64,000 nt of DNA from Archivesica marissinica (GCA_014843695.1 CM026391.1:36205711-36269710); one strand, 5' to 3'; positions 28,044 through 42,900 are shown, counted from the first letter of the stretch. The notes: a model not told the origin generated them from the letters alone. Numbers and translations: made by a program.

Positions 28044-31000
28044 GCATGGACGGAGACTTGGATGCATGGACGCAGAATTGGGACTTGGATGGATCGACGG
28101 AGACTTGGATGGATGGACGGAGACTTGGGTGGATGGACGGAGACTTGGGTGGGTGGATGGATGGATGGGTGGATACTTAGGTGGATGGACGGAGACTTGG
28201 ATGGATGGATGGATGGATGGATGGGTGGATGGATGGATACTTGGATGAGTGGATGGGTGGATACTTAGGTGGATGGACGGAGACTTGGGTGGGTGGACGG
28301 ACACTTGGAATGATGGATGGGTGGATACTTTAGGTGGATGGACGGAGACTTGGATGGATGGACGGAGATGGATGGACGGAGACTTGGACGGAGGGTGGAT
28401 GGACGGAGACTTGGATGGATGGACGGAGACTTGGGTGGATGGACGGAGACTTGGATGGATGGACGGAGATGGATGGACGGAGACGGATGGACGGAGTGGA
28501 TGGATGGACGGAGATGGATGGACGGAGACTTGGATGGATGGACGGAGACTTGGATGGATGGACGGAGACTTGGATGGATGGGTGGATGGACGGAGACTTG
28601 GATGGATGGACGGAGACTTGGATGGATGGACGGAGACTGGATGGACGGAGATGGATGGATGGACGGAGACTTGGGTGGATGGACGGAGACTTGGATGGAT
28701 GGACGGAGACTTGGATGGATGGACGGAGACTTGGACGGAGATGGATGGACGGAGACTTGGATGGATGGACGGAGACTTGGATGGATGGACGGAGACTTGG
28801 ACGGAGACTTGGTGGATGGACGGAGACTTGGATGGATGGACGGAGACTTGGATGGATGGACGGAGACTTGGATGATGGACGGAGACTTGGACGGAGACTT
28901 GGAGAATGGATGGACGGAGATGATGGATGATGGATGGATACTGGATGGACGGAGACTGGATGGACGGAGATGGATGACGGAGACTTGGACGGAGATGGAT
29001 GGACGGAGACGGAGACTTGGACGGAGACTTGGTGGATGGACGGAGACGGATGGATGGACGGAGACTTGGATTGGACGGAGACTTGGATGGACGGAGACTT
29101 GGGTGGATGGACGGAGACTTGGATGGATGGACGGAGACTTGGATGGATGGACGGAGACTTGGATGTATGGACGGAGACTTGGAAGGATGGACGGAGACTT
29201 GGAAGGATGGATGGAGACTTGGATGGATGGACGGAGACTTGGGTGGATGGACGGAGACTTGGATGGATGGACGGAGACTTGGGTGGATGGACGGAGACTT
29301 GGATGGATGGACGGAGACTTGGGTGGATGGACGGAGACTTGGATGGATGGATGGAGACTTGGACGGAGACTTGGGTGGATGGACGGAGACTTGGATGGAT
29401 GGATGGAGACTTGGACGGAGACTTGGGTGGATGGACGGAGACTTGGAAGGATGGACGGAGACTTGGGTGGATGGACGGAGACTTGGAAGGATGGACGGAG
29501 ACTTGGGTGGATGGACGGAGACTTGGAAGGATGGACGGAGACTTGGGTGGATGGACGGAGACTTGGAAGGATGGACGGAGACTTGGGTGGATGGACGGAG
29601 ACTTGGATGGATGGACGGAGACTTGGAAGGATGGACGGAGACTTGGATGGATGGACGGAGACTTGGATGGATGGACGGAGACTTGGATGGATGGACGGAG
29701 ACTTGGAAGGATGGACGGAGACTTGGATGTATGGACGGAGACTTGGATGGATGGACGGAGACTTGGATGGATGGACGGAGACTTGGAAGGATGGACGGAG
29801 ACTTGGAAGGATGGACGGAGACTTGGAAGGATGGACGGAGACTTGGATGTATGGACGGAGACTTGGATGGATGGACGGAGACTTGGATGGATGGACGGAG
29901 ACTTGGATGGATGGACGGAGACTTGGAAGGATGGATGGAGACTTGGATGGATGGACGGAGACTTGGGTGGATGGACGGAGACTTGGATGGATGGATGGAG
30001 ACTTGGACGGAGACTTGGGTGGATGGACGGAGACTTGGATGGATGGATGGAGACTTGGACGGAGACTTGGGTGGATGGACGGAGACTTGGAAGGATGGAC
30101 GGAGACTTGGGTGGATGGACGGAGACTTGGAAGGATGGACGGAGACTTGGGTGGATGGACGGAGACTTGGAAGGATGGACGGAGACTTGGGTGGATGGAC
30201 GGAGACTTGGAAGGATGGACGGAGACTTGGATGGATGAACGAAGACTTGGGTGGATGGACGGAGACTTGGGTGGATGGACGGACACTTGGATGGATGGAC
30301 GAAGACTTGGGTGGACGGACGAAGACTTGGGTGGATGGACGGAGACTTGGATGGATGGACGAAGACTTGGGTGGATGGACGGAGACTTGGATGGATGGAC
30401 GAAGACTTGGATGGATGAACGAAGACTTGGATGGATGAACGAAGACTTGGGTGGATGGACGGAAACTTGGGTGGATGGACGGAGACTTGGAAGGATGAAC
30501 GAAGACTTGGATGGATGAACGAAGACTTGGATGGATGGACGGAGACTTGGGTGGATGGACGGAGACTTGGATGCATGGACGGAAACTTGGATGGATGGAT
30601 GGAGACTTGGATGGATGGATGGGTGAATACTTGGGTGGGTGGATGGATACTTGGGTGGATGGACGGACACTTGGATGGATACTTGGGTGGGTGAACGAAG
30701 ACTTGGATGGATGGACGGAGACTTGGATGGATGGACGGAGACTTGGAAGGATGGACGGAGACTTGGATGGATGAACGAAGACTTGGGTGGATGGACGGAG
30801 ACTTGGGTGGATGGACGGACACTTGGATGGTTGGACGAAGACTTGGGTGGACGGACGAAGACTTGGGTGGATGGACGGAGACTTGGATGGATGGACGAAG
30901 ACTTGGGTGGATGGACGGAGACTTGGATGGATGAACGAAGACTTGGATGGATGAACGAAGACTTGGGTGGATGGACGGAAACTTGGGTGGATGGACGGAG

Positions 31001-31847
31001 ACTTGGAAGGATGGACGAAGACTTGGGTGGATGGACGGAGACTTGGATGGATGAACGAAGACTTGGATGGATGAACGAAGACTTGGGTGGATGGACGGAA
31101 ACTTGGATGCATGGACGGAAACTTGGATGGATGGATGGAGACTTGGATGGAGCCTTGGATGGATGGACGAAGACTTGGATGGATGGACGGAGACTTGGAT
31201 GGATGGACGAAGACTTGGGAGGATGGACGGAAACTTGGGTGGATGGACGGAGACTTGGAAGGATGAACGAAGACTTGGATGGATGAACGAAGACTTGGAT
31301 GGATGGACGGAGACTTGTTTGGATGGACGGAGACTTGGATGCATGGACGGAAACTTGGATGGATGGATGGAGAATTGGATGGATGGACGGAGACTTGGAT
31401 GCATGGACGGAGACCTGGGTGGATATGTGGATGGATGGACGGAGACTTGGGTGGATGGACGGACACTTGTATGGATGGATGGACGGAGACTTGGGTGGGT
31501 GGACGGAGACTTGGATGGATGGACGGATACCTGGGTGGATGGACGGAGACTTGGATGGATGGATACCTGGGTGGATGGACGGAGACCTGGATGGATGGAC
31601 GGAGAGTTGGATGGATGGACGGAGACTTGGATGGATGGACGGATACCTGGGTGGATGGACGGAGACTTGGATGGATGGATACCTGGGTGGATGGACGGAG
31701 ACTTGGGTGGATGGACGGAGACTTGTATGGATGGATGGACGGAGACTTGGATGGACGGACGAAGACTTAGGTGGATGGACTGAGACTTGGATGGATGGAC
31801 GGAGACTTGGATGGATGGACGGAGACTTGGATGGATGTACGGAGACT
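28044..31847 (+). repeat. 20-bp GGA-rich minisatellite array
   Basis: About 3.8 kb, roughly 190 units. The unit reads GGATGGATGGACGGAGACTT, with variants GGGTGG, GGAAGG, GGATGAACGAAG and GGATGCATGG. Runs of (GGAT)n occur near 28145-28260. Between about 28320 and 29080 many units are shortened or irregular. The C-rich strand lacks stop codons, so all three minus frames stay open for over 3 kb as Ser/Pro/His-rich strings, and the plus frames stay open as Trp/Asp/Gly-rich strings. None resembles a known protein. Confidence 0.96.
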
Positions 31848-32305
31848 ACCCTTTCCATCTTGTTTATCCTCTACGATACAGAAGGCGAATGACAGTAATA
31901 TAATCACAGTTGGAATTACTGCAAACAGCGGCTGTCAAAGAGATGGCAGCAACACACGAATGTTTGTACAAACTAAATTTAATTACTGCATTAAAATTAG
32001 TATTACGTGTTTTATTAAATGTTGTCATAGTTGCAAACAATAATCAATATTATTATTCCAAATATACAAACAGTGTGTTAAAACATGGATATAAAAGTCC
32101 TTATGCGGTTGCCTATAATGTGTTGCACACCGGAATACAAAAAGTTATTCTAAGGAATGGATGTTTAGAAATGATCCTGATCTCTGGCGTATATACTTGT
32201 TTCCCCAAGAATTGGGGGAAATCCCTTTCGCTCCTGAAGCGAACACGCATCCACTGCGCTATCACGCTATCACGACTTCCAGACTTTCCAGAAATAAATT
32301 TCGGA
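31848..32305. other. AT-rich unique DNA up to the assembly gap
   Basis: Non-repetitive sequence between the 20-bp array and the first gap. A plus frame from about 31910 is open for 132 codons into the gap, but I recognise no family in it. Near 32251-32261 the minus strand has an A-box-like TAGCGCAGTGG without a matching B box. Nearby, CCCCAATTCTTGGGG can form a 5-bp stem. Confidence 0.5.
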
Positions 32306-33305
32306 NNNNNNNNNNNNNNNNNNNNNNNNNNNNNNNNNNNNNNNNNNNNNNNNNNNNNNNNNNNNNNNNNNNNNNNNNNNNNNNNNNNNNNNNNNNNNNN
32401 NNNNNNNNNNNNNNNNNNNNNNNNNNNNNNNNNNNNNNNNNNNNNNNNNNNNNNNNNNNNNNNNNNNNNNNNNNNNNNNNNNNNNNNNNNNNNNNNNNNN
32501 NNNNNNNNNNNNNNNNNNNNNNNNNNNNNNNNNNNNNNNNNNNNNNNNNNNNNNNNNNNNNNNNNNNNNNNNNNNNNNNNNNNNNNNNNNNNNNNNNNNN
32601 NNNNNNNNNNNNNNNNNNNNNNNNNNNNNNNNNNNNNNNNNNNNNNNNNNNNNNNNNNNNNNNNNNNNNNNNNNNNNNNNNNNNNNNNNNNNNNNNNNNN
32701 NNNNNNNNNNNNNNNNNNNNNNNNNNNNNNNNNNNNNNNNNNNNNNNNNNNNNNNNNNNNNNNNNNNNNNNNNNNNNNNNNNNNNNNNNNNNNNNNNNNN
32801 NNNNNNNNNNNNNNNNNNNNNNNNNNNNNNNNNNNNNNNNNNNNNNNNNNNNNNNNNNNNNNNNNNNNNNNNNNNNNNNNNNNNNNNNNNNNNNNNNNNN
32901 NNNNNNNNNNNNNNNNNNNNNNNNNNNNNNNNNNNNNNNNNNNNNNNNNNNNNNNNNNNNNNNNNNNNNNNNNNNNNNNNNNNNNNNNNNNNNNNNNNNN
33001 NNNNNNNNNNNNNNNNNNNNNNNNNNNNNNNNNNNNNNNNNNNNNNNNNNNNNNNNNNNNNNNNNNNNNNNNNNNNNNNNNNNNNNNNNNNNNNNNNNNN
33101 NNNNNNNNNNNNNNNNNNNNNNNNNNNNNNNNNNNNNNNNNNNNNNNNNNNNNNNNNNNNNNNNNNNNNNNNNNNNNNNNNNNNNNNNNNNNNNNNNNNN
33201 NNNNNNNNNNNNNNNNNNNNNNNNNNNNNNNNNNNNNNNNNNNNNNNNNNNNNNNNNNNNNNNNNNNNNNNNNNNNNNNNNNNNNNNNNNNNNNNNNNNN
33301 NNNNN
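32306..33305. other. Assembly gap, exactly 1000 N
   Basis: A run of 1000 N, a size typical of a fixed placeholder, so the true distance and even the adjacency are unknown. It separates unique DNA from the inverted 44-bp satellite block. Confidence 0.99.
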
Positions 33306-33780
33306 TACATTACGCTGACTGCACTATGTTTACTGTATGACAGTGTCGGTACATTACGATCACTGCACTATGTTTACTGTAGGACAGTGTCGGTACATTA
33401 CGCTCACTGCACTATGTTTACTGTAGGACTGTGTCGGTACATTACGCTGAGACTGCACTATGTTTACTGTATGACAGTGTCGGTACATTACGATCACTGC
33501 ACTATGTTTACTGTAGGACTGTGTCGGTACATTACGCTGACTGCACTATGTTTACTTATATGACAGTGTCGGTACATTACGATCACTGCACTATGTTTAC
33601 TGTAGGACAGTGTCGGTACATTACGATTACTGCACTATGTTTACTGTATGACAGTGTCGGTACATTACGCTCACTGCACTATGTTTACTGTATGACAGTG
33701 TCGGTACATTACGCTCACAGCACTATGTTTACTGTAGGACAGTGTCGGTACATTACATTAACTGCACTATGTTTACTGTA

Positions 33781-33928
33781 GGGTGTGTTTGTGTTTGTTT
33801 TGTGGGTGTGGTTTTGTTGTTGTTTGTGGGTGTGGTTTTGTTGTTTTGTGGGTGTGGTTTGTTGTTGTTTTGTGGGTGTGGTTTGTGTGTTGTTTTGTGG
33901 GTGTGGTTGGTTGTTGTTTTGTTGGTGT
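33781..33928 (+). repeat. G/T-only insert in the 44-bp array
   Basis: 148 consecutive bases contain only G and T on the plus strand. The motif GTGGGTGTGG recurs four times, about 28-30 bp apart, separated by TTTTGTTGTT-type runs. The satellite resumes at GTGTCGGTAC, and the first two monomers after the insert carry small deletions. I found no counterpart in the left arm. Confidence 0.93.
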
Positions 33929-36900
33929 CGGTACATTACGATACTGCACTATGTTTACTGTATGACGTGTTGGTACATACGCTCACTGCACTTTGTTTAC
34001 TGTAGGACAGTGTCGGTACACTACGCTCACTGCACTACGTTTACTGTAGGACAGTGTCGGTACATTACGATCACTGCACTATGTTTACTGTATGACAGTG
34101 TCGGTACACTACGCTCACTGCACTATGTTTACTGTAGGACAGTGTCGGTACACTACGCTCACTGCACTATGTTTACTGTATGACAGTGTCGGTACATTAC
34201 GCTCACTGCACTATGTTTACTGTAGGACAGTGTCGGTACATTAGGCTCACTGCACTATGTTTACTGTAGGACAGTGTCGGTACATTACGCTCACTGCATT
34301 ATGTTTACTGTATGACAGTGTCGGTACATTACGCTCACTGCACTATGTTTACTGTATGACAGTGTCGGTACATTACGCTCACAGCACTATGTTTACTGTA
34401 GGACAGTGTCGGTACATTACATTCACTGCACTATGTTTACTGTAGGACAGTGTCGGTACATTTCGATCACTGCACTATGCTTACTGTAGGACAGTGTCGG
34501 TACACTACAATCACTGCACTATGTTTACTGTAGGACAGTGTCGGTACATTAAGCTCACTGCACTATGTTTACAGTAGGACAGTGTCGGTACATTACGCTC
34601 ACTGCACTATGTTTACTGTAGGACATTGTCGGTACATTACGCTCACTGCACTATGTTTACTGTAGGACAGTGTCGGTACATTACGCTCACTGCACTATGT
34701 TTACTGTAGGACAGTGTCGGTACATTACGATCACTGCACTATGTTTACTGTAGGACAGTGTCGGTACATTACGATCACTGCACTATGTTTAGTGTAGGAC
34801 AGTGTCGGTACATTAAGCTCACTACACTATGTTTACTGTATGACAGTGTCGGTACATTACGATTACTGCACTATGTTTACTGTAGGACAGTGTCGGTACA
34901 TTACGCTGACTGCACTATGTTTACTGTAGGACAGTGTCGGTACATTACGCTCATTGCACTATGTTTACTGTAGGACAGTGTCGGTACATTACGATCACTG
35001 CACTATGTTTACTGTATGACAGTGTCGGTACATTACGCTCACTGCACTATGTTTACTGTAGGACAGTGTCGGTACATTACATTCACTGCACTATGTTTAC
35101 TGTATGACAGTGTCGGTACATTACGCTCACTGCACTATGTTTACTGTATGACAGTGTCGGTACATTACGCTCACTGCACTATGTTTACTGTAGGACAGTG
35201 TCGGTACATTACGCTCACTGCACTATGTTTACTGTATGACAGTGTCGGTACATTAGCTCATGCCTATGTTTCTGTATGACAGTGTCGGTATTACGCTCAC
35301 TGCACTATGTTTACTGTATGACAGTGTCGGTACATTACGATCACTGCACTATGTTTACTGTATGACAGTGTCGGTACATTATGCTCACTGCACTATGTTT
35401 ACTGTATGACAGTGTCGGTACATTACGATCACTGCACTATGTTTACTGTATGACAGTGTCGGTACATTACGCTCACTGCACTATGTTTACTGTATGACAG
35501 TGTCGGTACATTACGCTCACTGCACTATGTTTACTGTATGACAGTGTCGGTACATTACGCTCACTGCACTATGTTTACTGTATGACAGTGTCGGTACATT
35601 ACGCTCACTGCACTATGTTTACTGTAGGACAGTGTCGGTACACTACGCTCACTGCACTATGTTTTCTGTATGACAGTGTCGGTACATTACGATCACTGCA
35701 CTATGTTTACTGTATGACAGTGTCGGTACATTACGTTCACTGCACTATGTTTACTGCATGACAGTGTCGGTACATTACGATCACTGCACTATGTTTACTG
35801 TATGACAGTGTCGGTACACTACGCTCACTGCACTATGTTTACTGTATGACAGTGTCGGTACACTACGCTCACTGTACTATGTTTACTGTATGACAGTGTC
35901 GGTACACTACTCTCACTGTACTATGTTTACTGTATGACAGTGTCGGTACATTACGCTCACTGCACTATGTTTACTGTAGGACAATGTCGGTACATTACGC
36001 TCACTGCACTATGTTTACTGTATGACAGTGTCGGTACACTACGATCACTGCACTATGTTTACTGTATGACAGTGTCGGTACACTACGCTCACTGCATTTT
36101 GTTTACTGTAGGACAGTGTCGGTACATTACGCTCACTGCCCTATGTTTACTGTATGACAGTGTCCGTCAATTACGCTCACTGCACTATGTTTACTGTAGG
36201 AAAGTGTCGGTACATTACGATCACTGCACTATGTTTACTGTATGACAGTGTCTGTCAATTACGCTCACTGCACTATGTTTACTGTAGGACAGTGTCGGTA
36301 CATTACGATCACTGCACTATGTTTACTGTAGGACAGTGTCGGTACATTATGCTCACTGCACTATGTTTACTGTATGATGGTGTCGGTACACTACGCTCAC
36401 TGCACTATGTTTACTGTATGACAGTGTCGGTACATTACGCTCACTGCACTATGTTTACTGTAGGACAGTGTCGGTACATTACGCTCACTGCACTATGTTT
36501 ACTGTATGACAGTGTCGGTACATTACGCTCACTGCACTATGTTTACTGTATGACAGTGTCGGTAAATTACGCTCACTGCACTATGTTTACTGTAGAACAG
36601 TGTCGGTACACTACGCTCACTGCACTATGTTTTCTGTATGACAGTGTCGGTACATTACGATCACTGCACTATGTTTACTGTATGACAGTGTCGGTACATT
36701 ACGTTCACTGCACTATTTTTACTGCATGACAGTGTCGGTACATTACGCTCACTGCACTATGTTTACTTAGGACAATGTCGGTACATTACGCTAGTGCACT
36801 ATGTTTACTGTAGGACAGTGTCGGTACATTAAGCTCACTGCACTATGTTTACTCTAGGACTGTGTCGGTACATTACATTCACTGCACTATGTTTACTGTA

Positions 36901-39900
36901 GGACAGTGTCGGTACATTACGCTCATGGCACTATGTTTACTGTAGGACAGTGTCGGTACATTACGCTCACTGCACTATGTTTACTGTAGGACAATGTCGG
37001 TACATTACGCTCACTGCACTATGTTTACTGTAGGACAGTGTCGGTACATTAAGCTCACTGCACTATGTTTACTGTATGACAGTGTCGGTCAATTACGCTC
37101 ACTGCACTATGTTTACTGTAGGACAGTGTCGGTACATTACGATCACTGCACTATGTTTACTGTAGGACAGTGTCGGTACATTATGCTCACTGCACTATGT
37201 TTACTGTATGATGGTGTCGGTACACTACGCTCACTGCACTATGTTTACTGTATGACAGTGTCGGTACATTACGCTCACTGCACTATGTTTACTGTAGGAC
37301 AGTGTCGGTACATTACGCTCACTGCACTATGTTTACTGTATGACAGTGTCGGTACATTACGCTCACTGCACTATGTTTACTGTATGACAGTGTCGGTACA
37401 TTACGCTCACTGCACTATGTTTACTGTAGAACAGTGTCGGTACACTACGCTCACTGCACTATGTTTTCTGTATGACAGTGTCGGTACATTACGATCACTG
37501 CACTATGTTTACTGTATGACAGTGTCGGTACATTACGTTCACTGCACTATGTTTACTGCATGACAGTGTCGGTACATTACGCTCACTGCACTATGTTTAC
37601 TGTAGGACAATGTCGGTACATTACGCTCAGTGCACTATGTTTACTGTAGGACAGTGTCGGTACATTAAGCTCACTGCACTATGTTTACTGTAGGACTGTG
37701 TCGGTACATTACATTCACTGCACTATGTTTACTGTAGGACAGTGTCGGTACATTACGCTCAGTGCACTATGTTTACTGTAGGACAGTGTCGGTACATTAC
37801 GCTCACTGCACTATGTTTACTGTAGGACAGTGTCGGTACATTACGCTCACTGCACTATGTTTACTGTAGGACAGTGTCGGTACATTAAGCTCACTGCACT
37901 ATGTTTACTGTATGACAGTGTCGGTACATTACGCTCAGTGCTCTATGTTTACTGTAGGACAGTGTCGGTACATTACGATCACTGCACTATGTTTACTGTA
38001 TGACAGTGTCGGTACATTACGCTCACTGCACTATGTTTACTGTATGTCAGTGTCGGTACATTACGATTACTGCACTATGTTTACTCTATGACAGTGTCGG
38101 TACATTACGATCACTGCACTATGTTTACTGTATGACAGTGTCGGTACATTACGCTCACTGCACTATGTTTACTGTATGACAGTGTCGGTACATTACGCTC
38201 ACTGCACTATGTTTACTGTATGTCAGTGTCGGTACATTACGATTACTGCACAATGTTTACTGTATGACCGTGTCGGTACATTACGCTCACTGCACTATGT
38301 TTACTGTATGACAGTGTCGGTACATTACGATCACTGCACTATGTTTTCTGTAGGACAGTGTCGGTACATTACGCTCACTGCACTATGTTTACTGTATGAC
38401 AGTGTAGGTACACTACGCTCACTGCACTATGTTTACTCTAGGACAGTGTCGGTACATTACGATCACTGCACTATGTTTACTGTATGACAATGCCGGTACA
38501 CTACGCTCACTGCACTATGCTTACTGTATGACAGTGTCGGTACACTACGCTCACTGTACGATGTTTACTGTATGACAGTGTCGGTACACTACTCTCACTG
38601 TACTATGTTTACTGTATGACAGTGTCGGTACATTACGCTCACTGCACTATGTTTACTGTAGGACAGTGTCGGTACATTACGCTCACTGCACTATGTTTAC
38701 TGTATGACAGTGTCGGTACACTACGATCACTGCACTATGTTTACTGTATGACAGTGTCGGTACACTACGCTCACTGCATTTTGTTTACTGTAGGACAGTG
38801 TCGGTACATTACGCTGACTGCACTATGTTTACTGTATGACAGTGTCGGTACATTACGCTCACTGCACTATGTTTACTGTATGACAGTGTCGGTCAATTAC
38901 GCTCACTGCACTATGTTTACTGTAGGAAAGTGTCGGTACATTACGATCACTGCACTATGTTTACTGTATGACAGTGTCGGTACATTACGTTCACTGCACT
39001 ATGTTTACTGCATGACAGTGTCGGTACATTACGCTCACTGCTCTATGTTTACTGTAGGACAATGTTGGTACATTACGCTCAGTGCACTATGTTTACTGTA
39101 GGACAGTGTCGGTACATTACGATCACTGCACTATGTTTACTGTATGACAGTGTCGGTACATTACGCTCACTGCACTATGTTTACTGTATGTCAGTGTCGG
39201 TACATTACGATTACTGCACAATGTTTACTGTATGACAGTGTCGGTACATTACGCTCACTGCACTATGTTTACTGTATTACAGTGTCGGTACATTACGATC
39301 ACTGCACTATGTTTTCTGTAGGACAGTGTCGGTACATTACGCTCACTGCACTATGTTTACTGTATGACAGTGTAGGTACACTACGCTTACAGCACTATGT
39401 TTACTCTAGGACAGTGTCGGTACATTACGATCACTGCACTATGTTTACTGTATGACAATGCCGGTACACTACGCTCACTGCACTATGTTTACTGTATGAC
39501 AGTGTCGGTACATTACGCTCACTGCACTATGTTTACTGTATGTCAGTGTCGGTACATTACGATTACTGCACTATGTTTACTGTATGACAGTGTCGGTACA
39601 TTACGCTCACTGCACTATGTTTACTGTAGGACAGTGTCGGTACATTACGCTCACTGCACTATGTATACTGTAGGACAGTGTCGGTATACTGCGCTCACTG
39701 CACTATGTTTACTGTATGACAGTGTCGGTACATTACGATCACTGCACTATGTTTTCTGTAGGACAGTGTCGGTACATTACGCTCACTGCACTATGTTTAC
39801 TCTATGACAGTGTCGGTCAATTACGCTCACTGCACTATGTTTACTCTAGGACAGTGTCGGTACATTACGATCACTGCACTATGTTTACTGTATGACAATG

Positions 39901-42900
39901 CCGGTACACTACGCTCACTGCACTATGTTTACTCTAGGACAGTGTCGGTCAATTACGCTCACTGCACTATGTTTACTCTATGACAGTGTCGGTCAATTAC
40001 GCTCACTGCACTATGTTTACTGTAGGAAAGTGTCGGTACATTTACTGTATGACAGTGTCGGTACATTATGCTCACTGCACTATGTTTACTGTAGGACAGT
40101 GTCGGTACATTACGCTCACTGCACTATGTTTACTGTATGACAGTGTCGGTACATTACGCTCACTGCACTATGTTTACTGTAGGACAGTGTCGGTACATTA
40201 CGCTCACTGCACTATGTTTACTGTAGGACAGTGTCGGTACATTACGCTCACTGTACTATGTTTACTGTAGGACAGTGTCGGTACATTACGCTCACTGCAC
40301 TATGTTTACTGTATGACAGTGTCGGTACATTACGATCACTGCACTATGTTTACTGTATGACAGTGTCGGTACATTACGCTCACTGCACTATGTTTACTGT
40401 ATGACAGTGTCGGTACATTACGATCACTGCACTATGTTTACTGTATGACAGTGTCGGTACATTACGATCACTGCACTATGTTTACTGTAGGACAGTGTCG
40501 GTACATTACGCTCACTGCACTATGTTTACTATGACAGTGTCGGTACACTACGCTCACTGCACTATGTTTACTGTAGGACAGTGTCGGTACATTACGCTCA
40601 CTGCACTATGTTTACTGTATGACATGTCGGTACATTACGCTCACTGCACTATGTTTACTGTAGGACAGTGTCGGTACATACGCTCACTGCACTATGTTTA
40701 CTGTATGACAGTGTCGGTACATTACGCTCACTGCACTATGTTTACTGTAGGACAGTGTCGGTACATTTACTGTATGACAGTGTCGGTACATTACGCTCAC
40801 TGCACTATGTTTACTGTAGGACAGTGTCGGTACATTACGATCACTGCACTATGTTTACTGTAGGACAGTGTCGGTACATTACGCTCACTGCACTATGTTT
40901 ACTGTAGGACAGTGTCGGTACATTACGCTCACTGCACTATGTTTACTGTAGGACAGTGTCGGTACATTACGCTCACTGCACTATGTTTACTGTAGGACAG
41001 TGTCGGTACATTACGCTCACTGCACTATGTTTACTGTAGGACAGTGTCGGTACATTACGCTCACTGCACTATGTTTACTGTAGGACAGTGTCGGTACATT
41101 ACGCTCACTGCACTATGTTTACTGTAGGACAGTGTCGGTACATTACGCTCACTGCACTATGTTTACTGTAGGACAGTGTCGGTACATTACGCTCACTGCA
41201 CTATGTTTACTGTAGACAGTGTCGGTACATTACGCTCACTGCACTATGTTTACTGTATGACAGTGTCGGTACATTACGCTCACTGCACTATGTTTACTGT
41301 AGGACAGTGTCGGTACATTACGCTCACTGCACTATGTTTACTGTATGACAGTGTCGGTACATTACGCTCACTGCACTATGTTTACTGTATGACAGTGTCG
41401 GTACATTACGCTCACTGCACTATGTTTACTGTATGACAGTGTCGGTACATTACGCTCACTGCACTATGTTTACTGTATGACAGTGTCGGTACATTACGCT
41501 CACTGCACTATGTTTACTGTATGACAGTGTCGGTACATTACGCTCACTGCACTATGTTTACTGTATGACAGTGTCGGTACATTACGCTCAGTGCACTATG
41601 TTTACTGTAGGACAGTGTCGGTACATTACGATCACTGCACTATGTTTACTGTATGACAGTGTCGGTACATTACGCTCACTGCACTATGTTTACTGTATGT
41701 CAGTGTCGGTACATTACGATTACTGCACTATGTTTACTGTATGACAGTGTCGGTACATTACGATCACTGCACTATGTTTACTGTATGACAGTGTCGGTAC
41801 ATTACGCTCACTGCACTATGTTTACTGTATGACAGTGTCGGTACATTACGCTCACTGCACTATGTTTACTGTATGACAGTGTCGGTACATTACGCTCACT
41901 GCACTATGTTTACTGTAGGACAGTGTCGGTACATTACGATCACTGCACTATGTTTACTGTATGACAGTGTCGGTACACTACGCTCACTGCACTATGTTTA
42001 CTGTATGACAGTGTCGGTACATACGCTCACTGCACTATGTTTACTGTATGACAGTGTCGGTACATTACGATCACTGCACTATGTTTACTGTATGACAGTG
42101 TTGGTACACTACGCTCACTGCACTATGTTTTCTGTAGGACAGTGTCGGTACATTACGCTCACTGCACTATGTTTACTGTATGACAGTGTAGGTACACTAC
42201 GCTCACTGCACTATGTTTACTCTAGGACAGTGTCGGTACATTACGATAACTGCACTATGTTTACTGTTTGACAATGCCGGTACACTACGCTCACTGCACT
42301 ATGTTTACTGTAGGACAGTGTCGGTACACTACGCTCACTGTACTATGTTTACTGTATGACAGTGTCGGTACATTACGATCACTGCACTATGTTTACTGTA
42401 TGACAGTGTTGGTACACTACGCTCACTGCACTATGTTTTCTGTAGGACAGTGTCGGTACATTACGCTCACTGCACTATGTTTACTGTATGACAGTGTAGG
42501 TACACTACGCTCACTGCACTATGTTTACTCTAGGACAGTGTCGGTACATTACGATCACTGCACTATGTTTACTGTTTGACAATGCCGGTACACTACGCTC
42601 ACTGCACTATGTTTACTGTAGGACAGTGTCGGTACACTACGCTCACTGTACTATGTTTACTGTATGACAGTGTCGGTACACTACGCTCACTGCACTATGT
42701 TTACTGTATGACAGTGTCGGTACACACGTCACTGACTATGTTTACTGTATGACAGTGTAGGTACACTACGCTCACTGCACTATGTTTACTCTAGGACAGT
42801 GTCGGTACATTACGATCACTGCACTATGTTTACTGTATGACAGTGTCGGTACACTACGCTCACTGCACTATGTTTACTGTAGGACAGTGTCGGTACATTA

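Noticed and set aside
28011..31858. Minus-strand frames of 1024, 1151 and 1197 codons rich in Ser, Pro, His and Lys, and plus frames up to 733 codons rich in Trp, Asp and Gly
   Set aside because: All three frames of the same strand are open because the 20-bp unit has no stop. There is no non-repetitive domain, signal peptide or splice context.
32251..32261. Minus-strand A-box-like TAGCGCAGTGG suggesting another SINE
   Set aside because: No B box follows within the expected distance, and the rest of the head is unrecognisable.
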